Source of the DNA: Spirulinaceae cyanobacterium SM2_1_0
GTDB lineage: Bacteria > Cyanobacteriota > Cyanobacteriia > Cyanobacteriales > Spirulinaceae
Assembly: GCA_012031265.1 (NCBI GenBank)
Contig: JAAUTY010000050.1
Span: 1-35,414, forward strand
Direction: 5' to 3'
Length of the DNA: 35,414 nucleotides
Shown here: in pieces, positions 8,036 to 16,272 of the stretch
How positions within the stretch are numbered: the first letter of the stretch is position 1
Layout of the letters: every line of letters begins with the position of its first letter
Notes under the pieces: model-generated
The model's database searches: none
Told to the model about the DNA's origin: nothing
The model's input: only the letters and a program-made list of their open reading frames with translations
Position numbers and translations under genes: made by a program

Positions 8036-9162
8036 GCGACTTGCTCCTGTTCCTCGGGCTGGAGCTCGGGGAACATCGGCAGCGAGAGCACTTCCTGGCA
8101 GGCGCGCTCGGCGGCGGGCAGGCTACCGGCTGGATAGTTTAGGTTCTGGTAAACCGGCTGGAGATGCAGGGGCAGCGGATAGTAGACCGCTGAGCTGACG
8201 CCCTGGGCTTGCAGGTCAGCCCGCAGGCGATCGCGCTGCTCACTCGTCGCCTCCACCAGCCGAATCGTGTACTGATTCCAAACCGCTTGCCCCCCGGCCG
8301 GTGAAGTCGGGAGGGCGATTTTGGGCAAGGGCGCGAGCAATTCTCGATAACGCTGGGCGGCGCGATCGCGCTGTTCGTTCCATGGGTCGAGGTAGCGCAG
8401 CTTGACGCTCAACAGCACCGCTTGCAGGGTATCGAGGCGGCTATTGACCCCGACCACATCGTGGCGATAGCGCTCTTTTTGCCCATGCTCGCGCAGCATC
8501 CGCAGCTTCGCGGCTAACTCTGCATCGTCAGTCGTCATCGCGCCGCCGTCGCCGCAAGCGCCGAGATTTTTGGTCGGGAAGAAGCTGAAGCAGCCGACTT
8601 GCCCGAAACTGCCGACGCGGCGATCGCCCCACTTTGCCCCAGTGGCCTGGGCACAATCTTCAATCATCGCCACGTTATGCGCCGCCGCCAACTCTTGCAG
8701 CGCCGCCATGTCCAGCGGCCGCCCGAAGAGGTGAACCGGGATAATCGCCTTCGTGCGCGGCGTGATCGCCCGCTCGACTTGCGCCAGGTCAAGGTTGAAC
8801 GTCGCCAATTCAATATCCGCAAAAACCGGTTTCGCCCCGACCTCACTGACCACCTCGGCCGTGGCGATGAAGGTGAAGGGGGGCACAATCACTTCATCCC
8901 CCGGCCCGATGTCGAGGGCGCGCAACGCCAGGTAGAGCGCATCGGTGCCAGAGTTGCAGGCGACACAATGCGCCGTGCCGACATGACGCGCAAACGCTTG
9001 CTCAAAATCGCTGACCGCGGCACCGCCGATGTAGCGACCCGACCGTAAAACTTCCAGCGCCGCAGCACTCGCCTCGGCATCAATTTGGCGATACTGGCGG
9101 GCGAGATCGAGAGGGGGAATCCTATTCACTGGCTCTGGGGGTGGGGGAAGATTTTTTCTCAT
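8011..9162 (-). CDS. DegT/DnrJ/EryC1/StrS-family PLP-dependent sugar aminotransferase
   Basis: The 383-residue enzyme belongs to the DegT/DnrJ/EryC1/StrS family, which transfers an amino group to keto-sugar nucleotides in surface-polysaccharide pathways. Visible landmarks are SGTDAL (71-76) for cofactor phosphate binding, the EDCAQATGA segment with the Asp (169) contacting the PLP pyridine, and the SFFPTKNLGACGDGG motif with the Schiff-base lysine at about 198. The ATG at 9162 was chosen: upstream sequence in frame is not family-like and would run into the divergent fetB start at 9233. No strong ribosome binding site is seen. It stands apart from the polysaccharide cluster at 13.6-21.5 kb, but a 4-keto sugar made by the FlaA1/CapD-type dehydratase there would be a plausible substrate (inference). 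Confidence 0.9.
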   Translation of the reverse strand: MRKNLPPPPEPVNRIPPLDLARQYRQIDAEASAAALEVLRSGRYIGGAAVSDFEQAFARHVGTAHCVACNSGTDALYLALRALDIGPGDEVIVPPFTFIATAEVVSEVGAKPVFADIELATFNLDLAQVERAITPRTKAIIPVHLFGRPLDMAALQELAAAHNVAMIEDCAQATGAKWGDRRVGSFGQVGCFSFFPTKNLGACGDGGAMTTDDAELAAKLRMLREHGQKERYRHDVVGVNSRLDTLQAVLLSVKLRYLDPWNEQRDRAAQRYRELLAPLPKIALPTSPAGGQAVWNQYTIRLVEATSEQRDRLRADLQAQGVSSAVYYPLPLHLQPVYQNLNYPAGSLPAAERACQEVLSLPMFPELQPEEQEQVAYALKDCL

Positions 9163-9232
9163 AGAATCAAATTTTGCTGCCTTTGTCACCGCTCGCAGCC
9201 GGTCGCGGCCACGAACTGGCAGAATCTCAATT

Positions 9233-10009
9233 ATGACTGAGCTGATTCGTCTGGATCTGTTTGACTTGGCTCTCGCCCTGGTCATGGTCGGCGTGGCGAT
9301 CGCCCTGTCGCGCTGGCAGCGCCTCGATCTCGCCGTGCCCTTGGCGATCGCCGCCGGCCGCACGATTCTGCAATTACTCGTGGCGGGCTACATTCTCGCC
9401 GCTGTTTTCGCTCTGGATCAACCGCTGGCAGTGTTGGCGGTGTTGGGGGTCATGTTGGCGATCGCCACTGCCGCCACCCGCAACCGCATTAGCAAACGCC
9501 TGCCGGGACTGCCCTGGACGGTCGCGGGAGCACTGTTCACGAGCACGACGCTGACTGTGGGCTACGTCATCGCTGTCATCGTCCAGCCGCCCACCTGGTA
9601 TTCGCCCCAGTATCTGATTCCGCTGGCGGGCATCGTCCTCGGCAACGCCATGAACGCCGCCACCCTGACCGGCGAACGCCTCGCCAGCACGATCACCCAC
9701 AGCCAGCGCGAAATCGAGACCCACTTGAGCTTGGGGGCAACGCCGGTGCAGGCGATCGCCAGTTATCGGCGCGAGGCGATTCGCGCCGGTTTACTGCCCC
9801 TGATCAATCGCATGACGATCGTCGGCCTCGTCTCGCTGCCGGGAATGCTCACCGGCCAAGTCCTCAGCGGCGTCGATCCCCTGGATGCGGCGTTGTATCA
9901 AATCCTGATCATGTTCATGGTCGCTTTTGCGGAACTCGTCTCCGTTTTGCTCACCGCTCGCGGCGTCGGTCGCCAGTTCTTCAATGACCGCTGGCAACTG
10001 TGTCGCTAG
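9233..10009 (+). CDS. fetB: FetB-family (UPF0014/YbbM) ABC exporter permease
   Basis: This 258-residue polytopic membrane protein (about seven hydrophobic segments) matches the UPF0014 family, whose E. coli member FetB (YbbM) is the permease of an iron exporter. Family signatures are seen: the LAGIVLGNAMNAATLTGERL segment in the middle and SLPGMLTGQVLSG followed by YQILIMFMVAFAE near the end. The usual partner ATPase FetA is not adjacent: the upstream neighbour is the divergent aminotransferase and the downstream one the convergent nucleoside hydrolase. The ATPase must be elsewhere, or the metal-export role is not conserved. The stop codon TAG forms part of a repeat beginning at 10006. Confidence 0.85.
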   Translation: MTELIRLDLFDLALALVMVGVAIALSRWQRLDLAVPLAIAAGRTILQLLVAGYILAAVFALDQPLAVLAVLGVMLAIATAATRNRISKRLPGLPWTVAGALFTSTTLTVGYVIAVIVQPPTWYSPQYLIPLAGIVLGNAMNAATLTGERLASTITHSQREIETHLSLGATPVQAIASYRREAIRAGLLPLINRMTIVGLVSLPGMLTGQVLSGVDPLDAALYQILIMFMVAFAELVSVLLTARGVGRQFFNDRWQLCR

Positions 10010-10109
10010 TGCCGCTACGTGGGGTTTTGAGTTTTGGGTTTTGAGTGCCGGCAGTACGGGAATCTTGGGAATTTTGAATGGGTGTCTCATTGCTGCCGTC
10101 TTTTGCTAG
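10006..10109 (+). repeat. CTAG-bounded dispersed repeat, copy 1
   Basis: This 104-bp stretch starts and ends with CTAG. It is clearly homologous to the reverse complement of 21540-21650: shared blocks include CGCTACG, GGTTTTGAG/AGTTTTGAG, TTTTGAGT, GGGAAT, TTTTGAATGGG and a gcCGCCGTC/GCTGCCGTC segment near the far end. It contains a degenerate heptamer series (TTTTGAG, TTTTGGG, TTTTGAG). Its left CTAG holds the TAG stop of fetB, and its right CTAG holds the TAG stop of the convergent nucleoside hydrolase. CTAG at both ends of both copies suggests a target-site duplication of a small non-autonomous element (inference). Confidence 0.7.
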
Positions 10110-11119
10110 CCGTCAGTCGCAGGATTCTTCACCATTGGCGACGCGATCAGCGATCGCAGATCCTCCACGAAGCAAGCGAATAACTGGGCGGCATCAACCT
10201 CGTGAGCGACCCAGGCATTCGCGGCCGCTTTGGGGCGGTGGCGGCGGTCGATCAGGGTTTGACCGGCGGTGAGTTCGCCACGGGTTTCCACCTGGACGCG
10301 GGCGCGGCGAAAGCGCAGGACTTCTGGGTAGAAGCAGTAGGCAATCGTGACGGCATCGTGGACGAGAAAACCGCGATCGCCGCCCGTCTCGCGATAGCGG
10401 CGTGAGGTCTGGGTCAAAAAATCGGCGAGCGCCGTGACAAATCGGGTCAGGGCACAATCCGGCTGCGGCGCAGTGAGACGCGCCATCTGCGCCGAGGTAC
10501 AGATGATTTGGTGGGTAATGTCGAGGGGCAGAATTACCAGATTCGCACCCGAGGCGAAGACGGTGCAAGCGGCGACGGGGTTGAAGGCGATATTGAATTC
10601 CGCTTGGGGCGTGACATTGCCAGGAACCGCGAACGCGCCGCCCATGACGACGATCTCGCGGGCCAGCCGCAGAATTCCCGGCTGTTTGGTTTCGGCTGCG
10701 GCTAAGTTGTTGAGTGGGCCGATGGCGATGACGGTAATCTCGCCCGGAGCCGCCGTCAGCGTTGCGATCAACAGGTCATCGGCCGCCGGGGCTTGTTCGG
10801 GCGATCGCGCCGATACTGGCAAGGTTTGCGACAAGTTACCTATACCATCCGCGCCGTGGATGTGGGCCGCATCAGTAATTTCCGCCTCGGGCACGGGCAC
10901 CCCCAGGCCGACCGGGATGTCAGTCATCCCGACCAACTCCAACACCTGACAAGCGGCTCGGAAGGTCAACTCAGCACTGACATTCCCCGCCGCTGCCGTC
11001 ACCGCGACCAGTGCCGCCCGCTCCTGCCGCACCAAGCTGAGCAACCAGAGCAGCGCAAAGCAGTCGTCACCACCGGGATCGGTATCGAGAAGGATTTTTT
11101 GCGGCGTGGGGATCGCCAT
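10106..11119 (-). CDS. Nucleoside hydrolase (inosine/uridine-preferring family)
   Basis: The 337-residue protein is a nucleoside hydrolase of the IunH/RihA superfamily, which splits the N-glycosidic bond of ribonucleosides for salvage. The calcium-binding N-terminal signature DTDPGGDD (12-19) is intact. A conserved downstream region VIGPLNNLA and a C-terminal HDAVTIAY segment, supplying the catalytic His and metal-binding Asp, are also present. The ATG at 11119 starts directly before PQKILLDTDPG as in the family. The longer open frame to 11284 is an artefact of translating a repeat (11196-11302) and is rejected. No Shine-Dalgarno motif is obvious. Substrate preference cannot be told from the sequence. 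Confidence 0.9.
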   Translation of the reverse strand: MAIPTPQKILLDTDPGGDDCFALLWLLSLVRQERAALVAVTAAAGNVSAELTFRAACQVLELVGMTDIPVGLGVPVPEAEITDAAHIHGADGIGNLSQTLPVSARSPEQAPAADDLLIATLTAAPGEITVIAIGPLNNLAAAETKQPGILRLAREIVVMGGAFAVPGNVTPQAEFNIAFNPVAACTVFASGANLVILPLDITHQIICTSAQMARLTAPQPDCALTRFVTALADFLTQTSRRYRETGGDRGFLVHDAVTIAYCFYPEVLRFRRARVQVETRGELTAGQTLIDRRHRPKAAANAWVAHEVDAAQLFACFVEDLRSLIASPMVKNPATDG

Positions 11120-11195
11120 GTGGTTTTGCGGCGGTCGATACAACAGCGAAGGATTAGGCTTATTGTAGGCTGACCCTACAGCCGCCAAGCGGCTG

Positions 11196-11302
11196 ATGCT
11201 GAGTCTGCATCGTGAACCCCGAAACTGGCAGCGAGGGGAGGGTTTGAAACCCTCCCCTACCGCGTATTTCATTTCTGGGGTCACAAACTCGGACTTGGTG
11301 AT
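11196..11302 (-). repeat. Dispersed inverted-end repeat family, copy 2 (reverse orientation)
   Basis: The reverse complement of this ~107-bp stretch aligns with 20213-20317 along its whole length: ACCAAGTCC near one end, then CCCAnAAATGAAATACGCGGTAGG, the GAGGGTTT hairpin, and GGGGTTCACGAT near the other end. Its centre is a perfect 12-bp palindrome, AGGGGAGGGTTT (11234-11245) with AAACCCTCCCCT (11247-11258). It ends about 20 bases before the SulP gene and about 75 bases upstream of the divergent nucleoside hydrolase start, so it occupies most of their shared promoter region. Confidence 0.7.
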
Positions 11303-11322
11303 GACTCCTCACTGCCGACACC

Positions 11323-13590
11323 ATGACCCAAGATGCCACGTTCCGTTCGGGACTGCCGGGGGCGATCGCCCAGTTTGCTGACGACTTGCGCCCCCGTTTG
11401 CTCCTCCCCAGTCTGACCGCCGGTTTGGTAACGGGGATCATTGGCACCCTGCGCGCCATCTCCTATGCGGCGCTGATTTTTTCGGGCAGCTTGTCCGTAC
11501 ATCTCGCCACGGGGGTCGGCTTGACCGTCTTCAGCACTGGCTTGACCTGTGCCGTCGCCGGGCTGGCCAGCGGGCTACCGGGCATGATCGTCACACCGCT
11601 CGCCGCACCGACGGCAATCTTGGCGATGATGGCGGCTGGCATCGCCGGGAATATGAGCACAGCAGCACCGGACGCCGTTTTAGTCACCGTCATCGTGGCG
11701 ATCGCCCTCAGCTCGCTGCTCACTGGCTTACTGCTATTCAGCCTCGGTCGTCTGCATCTGGGCAAGGCGATTCGCTTCATTCCCTACCCGGTGGTCGGGG
11801 GCTTCATGGCGGGAACCGGCTGGCTGCTCCTGGATGGCTTCTTCCAGGTCACCAGCGATCTAACGCTGACGCGGGCGAATCTGCCTTTACTCCTGCAAGG
11901 GTCAGCCGTCGAGCATTGGGGCATCGGCCTGGGCTTCACGGCCACGCTGTTGACCGTCGCTCACTATTTCAAACACTATCTGGTCATGCCCGGGACGCTA
12001 CTGGGACTCATAGCCCTCTTCTACGCTGTGCTGCTGGCGCTGGGAATGCCGCTGGACATGGCGCGCGAACAGGGGTGGCTGCTGGGGCCGTTTCCAGCGG
12101 GGGGACTGTGGCACCCCCTGAACTTGACCGATCTCTCGCTGGTGCAGTGGTCGGCGATCGCCCCCCAGACCAGCAGCATCATCGCCGTGATGGCGATTAG
12201 TCTCCTCTCGTTGGTGCTGAGCAATAGCGCTATCGAGCTAGTCGTGGGGCGTGACCTCGGTTTGGATCAGGAGCTGCAAGCCGTCGGATTGGCAAGCCTG
12301 ATCTCCGGCTTCGGCAGCGGGATGCCCGGCAGTCAAGCGCTGCCCAGCACGCTGCTGGTGCATGAAATTGGCGGTCGCAGCCGCTTGACCGGTCTATTTG
12401 CCGCCCTACCGGCGCTGGCGGTGCTCATCCTCGGCGCGCAGTTCCTTGCCTATTTCCCGAAGCCCGTCTTGGGGGCATTGCTGCTCTATCTCGGCACGAC
12501 GCTGCTGGTGCAGTGGCTCTATCGGGCTTGGTTTAAGCTGCCGCGCGTGGACTACGCGATTGTGGTGGTGATTTTAGTGGCGATCGCCACACGCGGTTTT
12601 CTCACTGGCATCCTCCTCGGCTTCGCGCTCAGCGTGTTTTGGTTCATGTACCGCTACAGCCAGGTCGATGTCGCCCAGGAAGTGCTGACCGGCCAAACCA
12701 CCCGCAGCAATGTTGAGCGATCGCCCGCCGAACGGCAGGTATTGCAGGCTCAGGGCGACCAGGTTTTCATCCTCGAGCTGCGCGGCTTTCTCTTCTTTGG
12801 CACCGCGAATTATTTGCTGAATCAGGTGCGCGATCGCGTCGAGGGGCCGCACCCGACACCGCGCTTCATCCTGCTCGATTTTCGCCAAGTCACCGGCTTG
12901 GACTCCTCGGCCGTGTCTAGTTGCAACAAGATCCTCAAGATCGCTCGCCGCCGCCAGCTCAAACTGGTCTTTACCAATCTGTCCGACAAGTTCCGCGCCC
13001 AACTCCAGCAGGGGGAAGGCGTCGATCTGCTAGATGCCGCCTGCTCGCTGGCACCCGAGACAGTTTGCTACCAGTTTGCGGATATGGATCGCGGTCTGGA
13101 GTGGTGCGAGCAACAGATTTTGCAGTCAGCGACTGTTGCTGCTCCTGCTAGATTCGCCCTAGCGGAGCATTTACAGAGCCAGTTTTTGGGCGATCGCCAA
13201 GAAGCTGCCACATTCATGACCTATCTACAACCCCGCACCGTTGCCGCTGACTGCGAGATCTTTGCCCCGGCTGCCCACAGCCATAGCCTGCACTTCGTCG
13301 CCTCGGGACAGGTGAGCGTGCTGCTGGAACTTGCCACAGCCGGGACAAAACGCCTGCAAACCGTGATCGCCGGGGGGTTACTCGGCGAAATGCGCTTCTA
13401 CGGCAAGTCCCCCCTCTCGACGCAAGTGGTGACTGACACAGACAGCGAACTCTACGAGCTGACGCCTGCCGCCTTCGTGCGGCTACAGCGGGAGCAGCCC
13501 GAGCTGGCGAGTCGGCTCGAGGGCTACATCATCCGCGTGCTCTGCGACAGCCTCCAGCGCCGCGAGCAGCAGTTGCAGGTAATGCGCTGA
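11323..13590 (+). CDS. SulP-family anion transporter with STAS and cyclic-nucleotide-binding domains
   Basis: The 755-residue protein has three modules. A SulP transporter core spans about residues 25-440, with many transmembrane helices and the N-terminal stretch LTAGLVTGIIGTLRAISYAALIFSG. A STAS domain follows at about 465-590, including ILLDFRQVTGLDSSAV, where the Asp-Ser pair is the typical STAS switch segment. A C-terminal cNMP-binding (Crp-like) domain covers about 615-735 (FVASGQVSVLLE, GGLLGEMRFYG, STQVVTDTDSELYELTPAAF). SulP proteins carry bicarbonate, sulfate or other anions in cyanobacterial plasma membranes; the added cNMP domain suggests direct second-messenger control. The anion cannot be assigned, and this is not typical BicA, which lacks the cNMP domain. 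The ATG at 11323 has no clear ribosome binding site. The gene converges on the methyltransferase with a 13-bp gap. Confidence 0.9.
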   Translation: MTQDATFRSGLPGAIAQFADDLRPRLLLPSLTAGLVTGIIGTLRAISYAALIFSGSLSVHLATGVGLTVFSTGLTCAVAGLASGLPGMIVTPLAAPTAILAMMAAGIAGNMSTAAPDAVLVTVIVAIALSSLLTGLLLFSLGRLHLGKAIRFIPYPVVGGFMAGTGWLLLDGFFQVTSDLTLTRANLPLLLQGSAVEHWGIGLGFTATLLTVAHYFKHYLVMPGTLLGLIALFYAVLLALGMPLDMAREQGWLLGPFPAGGLWHPLNLTDLSLVQWSAIAPQTSSIIAVMAISLLSLVLSNSAIELVVGRDLGLDQELQAVGLASLISGFGSGMPGSQALPSTLLVHEIGGRSRLTGLFAALPALAVLILGAQFLAYFPKPVLGALLLYLGTTLLVQWLYRAWFKLPRVDYAIVVVILVAIATRGFLTGILLGFALSVFWFMYRYSQVDVAQEVLTGQTTRSNVERSPAERQVLQAQGDQVFILELRGFLFFGTANYLLNQVRDRVEGPHPTPRFILLDFRQVTGLDSSAVSSCNKILKIARRRQLKLVFTNLSDKFRAQLQQGEGVDLLDAACSLAPETVCYQFADMDRGLEWCEQQILQSATVAAPARFALAEHLQSQFLGDRQEAATFMTYLQPRTVAADCEIFAPAAHSHSLHFVASGQVSVLLELATAGTKRLQTVIAGGLLGEMRFYGKSPLSTQVVTDTDSELYELTPAAFVRLQREQPELASRLEGYIIRVLCDSLQRREQQLQVMR

Positions 13591-13603
13591 GGGCGCACTC
13601 AGT

Positions 13604-14452
13604 TTAAGCCTTGCCCAAGAAACGACGCAGGCGATCGCGCCATTGCCACCAGCGGCTAGCCTGGAGCGCCGCGAGATCCTTACGAGTCTGGGCCAATTCA
13701 GCGCGCGTAGTCTGGAGTTGCGTTTGCAAGTGCTGGCAGTGGCTTTCGCTGTCTAGCGGCGTCGCGCAGATGATAAATTGTACGGTTTCAGCATCGGGAT
13801 CTTGTTGGAGTTGCGCCAGCCCGCCCGCCGGAATCGCCTCGCGGTCAAAGTCGGGCAGCAGATCAGAGTAGGCAAGAATGGGCAACTGCGTGGTCTCGAG
13901 GCTGGCGATTTCGTAGCCCGTTTCCTCAAACAGGGCGATCGCCGTGGCGCGCGTGAAAAAGCGGAGATGGGTGTTGTCAAGGATGCCGTAGGGCGTGTAG
14001 TTGAACGCGCCTTGCCACAGCATCAGCCGTACCGCGCCGTGGGCAACATTCGGCAGCGAGGCGATCACCCGGCCGCCCGAGGCAAGATGCTGGCGCGCCG
14101 CATTGAGGAATTGCGCCGGTTGTCGCAGGTGCTCTAGGACATCGCCACAAATGATGGCATCGAAGCGTTGCGCCGCCAGTAACTCGGATAGCGGGGTGAT
14201 GTCGAGATCGGCGACATGGACGTGATTGCAGTAGGACTCAGCTTCGCAAGCCGCATCGGGATTTAGCTCAATCCCTGTCACTTCGCAACCCTGTTGTTGC
14301 AAGAGATTGGCCAAATAGCCAGTCGCACAACCGGCATCCAGGACATGGCGATCGCGACCCACAAGGTTGAGAATCCTTTTCAGGCTATGGTTGCCGTCGA
14401 GCGCAGCAGCCGTCGCCGCCTGTTGCCGGAAGTAGGTTTTGGTGCGATCCAT
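13604..14452 (-). CDS. Class I SAM-dependent methyltransferase of the polysaccharide cluster
   Basis: This 282-residue Rossmann-fold methyltransferase has SAM motif I as LDAGCATGYLA (38-48), an acidic residue at the end of strand 2 (VTGIELN) and the motif IICGDVLEHL near 99-108. This is the UbiG/Methyltransf_23-like group. A short coiled coil (about 235-265) and a tail with a SRWWQWRDRLRRFLGK segment follow; such tails are frequent in enzymes attached to surface-glycan gene clusters. It is divergent from the ABC-2 permease gene (220 bases apart), and a role in methylating a lipid-linked or exported glycan is plausible (inference). ATG at 14452. Confidence 0.82.
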   Translation of the reverse strand: MDRTKTYFRQQAATAAALDGNHSLKRILNLVGRDRHVLDAGCATGYLANLLQQQGCEVTGIELNPDAACEAESYCNHVHVADLDITPLSELLAAQRFDAIICGDVLEHLRQPAQFLNAARQHLASGGRVIASLPNVAHGAVRLMLWQGAFNYTPYGILDNTHLRFFTRATAIALFEETGYEIASLETTQLPILAYSDLLPDFDREAIPAGGLAQLQQDPDAETVQFIICATPLDSESHCQHLQTQLQTTRAELAQTRKDLAALQASRWWQWRDRLRRFLGKA

Positions 14453-14672
14453 AGCGGCAGTCGTGAGCAGCGCAGCGGGACGTCAGTCAATCAGCGCTAG
14501 GTTCAGTTCCCCGCAGGCGTTATGGTTAGGGATAGCCTGAACATTGACCCCCAATTGTAGCAGACCGCTACGTTCGCTCACGCTCAGAGCGGGCGATCGC
14601 GAGAACCAAAACTGAGTTGCGAGCAAAAATGCGGTAGATTTGCCTGATGTCACCCCGTTATCCGCGATCCCT

Positions 14673-15479
14673 ATGACTATTGCCTCAAGGCAGGGCATTG
14701 ACTGGCCTGGCATACGACGCTACTGGGACTTGCTCTACGTCCTCGCTGCACGCCACCTCAAGGTGCGTTATCGTGGCTCGTTTCTCGGGATCTACTGGTC
14801 GCTGCTGAATCCGCTGATCATGACCGGACTCTACACCGCGATTTTTGGTTCAGTCTTTGCATCCTATTATGACAACTCGGTTTTAAATTATGTGCTCGCC
14901 GCCTTCACTGGCTTGGTGGTACTGAATTTTTATGCGGCAGCAACAACGCAATCGGTGATCATGGTGGTTTGGAGTGGCGCACTTTTAAACAAGATTCGCC
15001 TGCCCGTCAGCGTCTTTCCCCTCTCGATGGTGGCAGCCAATGTCTTTCAGTTTTCGGTCGGCGTTTTTCCACTCCTCGCCCTCGTCACACTCCTCATCTC
15101 GCACAATCCGCTGAATGTCATCTTGCTAGCTTTCCCCATCCTCTCCCTAATTTTGGTCTGCTTGGGAGTCGCTTTTTTCGTCAGTGCGTTATACGTTTTC
15201 TTCCGTGACCTCCACTATTTCTACGAGGTAGTCGTGTTCGTCCTCGGCTTAAGCACACCAATTTTCTATCCCGCTGCCATCGTACCGGACAATATCAAGC
15301 GAATCCTGGTATTCAACCCGCTCTATCCAATTCTAGAAAGCCTGCGACAAATTGTCCTCTCTGGTGAAATGCCAGAATTCTATCTCGTCGCCCACGCATT
15401 GCTCAACGGGCTATTGATTGCTACCATCGGTTGGCTATTTTTCCGGAGCTGGCGCTCGGAGTTTATGGATCTTCTCTAG
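14673..15479 (+). CDS. ABC-2 type polysaccharide export permease (Wzm/TagG/KpsM family)
   Basis: The 268-residue integral membrane protein has six predicted hydrophobic helices and the family signature VRYRGSFLGIYWSLLNPL (about 32-49) near the N-terminus, with the PIFYP motif near residue 205. It forms the membrane channel of an ABC exporter of lipid-linked polysaccharide (O-antigen, capsule or teichoic-acid type) in the plasma membrane. The ATG at 14673 is preferred to an upstream in-frame TTG at 14640. The ATPase gene begins 7 bases after its stop, so the two form an operon and a complex. Confidence 0.92.
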   Translation: MTIASRQGIDWPGIRRYWDLLYVLAARHLKVRYRGSFLGIYWSLLNPLIMTGLYTAIFGSVFASYYDNSVLNYVLAAFTGLVVLNFYAAATTQSVIMVVWSGALLNKIRLPVSVFPLSMVAANVFQFSVGVFPLLALVTLLISHNPLNVILLAFPILSLILVCLGVAFFVSALYVFFRDLHYFYEVVVFVLGLSTPIFYPAAIVPDNIKRILVFNPLYPILESLRQIVLSGEMPEFYLVAHALLNGLLIATIGWLFFRSWRSEFMDLL

Positions 15480-15486
15480 CGCATTC

Positions 15487-16227
15487 ATGGAACTGATTCG
15501 ACTTGACCAAGTATCATTGTGGCGACGCACGCAGGAGGAATTTTCCTATGACCTGAAGCGGACGGTGCTGTCAATTTTTGAGGGCAAGTATCGCCAGCCG
15601 ATTAAAAAATGCGTATTGGAGCGTGTCGATTTGGCCGTCAATGCCCACGAAAAAATCGGCATCGTGGGGGCGAATGGTTCTGGTAAATCGACACTGCTCA
15701 AAGTAATTTGTGGGATTTTATTGCCGACGAGTGGCCGTGTCCGAGTCCGTGGCAATGTCGCTCCCTTGCTAGAACTCGGTGCTGGCTTCGACCCAGAAAT
15801 TTCGGTACTCGATAACATCATTCTCTACGGCGTGCTCCTCGGCTTTTCGCGGCGAGAGATGCGACGGCACGCGATGAAAATTCTCGCCTTCGCCGAATTA
15901 GAAGACTGTGCGCTCTTGCCGGTAAAGGGGCTGTCGTCGGGAATGGTCGCGCGGCTAGGGTTCGCCGTCGCAACGGATGTACAACCCGATATTTTGATTT
16001 TGGATGAGGTCTTGTCGGTCGGGGATGAGCGCTTCAAGCAGAAATGCAAGCAGCGCATCGAGAGTTTTTGGCAGAGCAATACGACGATTTTGGTGGTCTC
16101 GCATGATCTCGAATTTATGAAACAGTCCTGCGAGCGGATTCTCTGGCTGCATAAAGGAAGAGTCGGGTTTTTGGGTGAGCCGGAGGAGGCGATCGCCCAC
16201 TATCTCGAAAGTAGCCAAATGAACTAG
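15487..16227 (+). CDS. Polysaccharide export ABC transporter ATP-binding protein (short Wzt type)
   Basis: The 246-residue ATPase has Walker A GANGSGKST (61-69), a signature in the LSSGM form (149-153) instead of LSGGQ, Walker B DILILDEV (168-175) followed by LSVGD, and switch His in SHD (206). The LSSGM and DEVLSVGD variants are characteristic of O-antigen and teichoic-acid exporters (Wzt, TagH, RfbE). It ends about 30 residues after the nucleotide-binding domain and lacks the C-terminal carbohydrate-binding domain that lets many Wzt proteins recognise capped glycans. It therefore resembles the KpsT-like short class. It follows the permease gene by 7 bases. An upstream in-frame start at 15418 lies inside the permease gene and is rejected. 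Confidence 0.92.
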   Translation: MELIRLDQVSLWRRTQEEFSYDLKRTVLSIFEGKYRQPIKKCVLERVDLAVNAHEKIGIVGANGSGKSTLLKVICGILLPTSGRVRVRGNVAPLLELGAGFDPEISVLDNIILYGVLLGFSRREMRRHAMKILAFAELEDCALLPVKGLSSGMVARLGFAVATDVQPDILILDEVLSVGDERFKQKCKQRIESFWQSNTTILVVSHDLEFMKQSCERILWLHKGRVGFLGEPEEAIAHYLESSQMN

Positions 16228-16272
16228 CCCAAATCAAGGGCAAGAACCGGTGCCGAGGGTTGAAATTTTAGG

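Noticed and set aside
11120-11284. N-terminal extension of the nucleoside hydrolase
   Set aside because: The extra residues (beginning MTPEMKYAVGEGFK) are a translation of the dispersed repeat, and the family N-terminus starts at the ATG at 11119.
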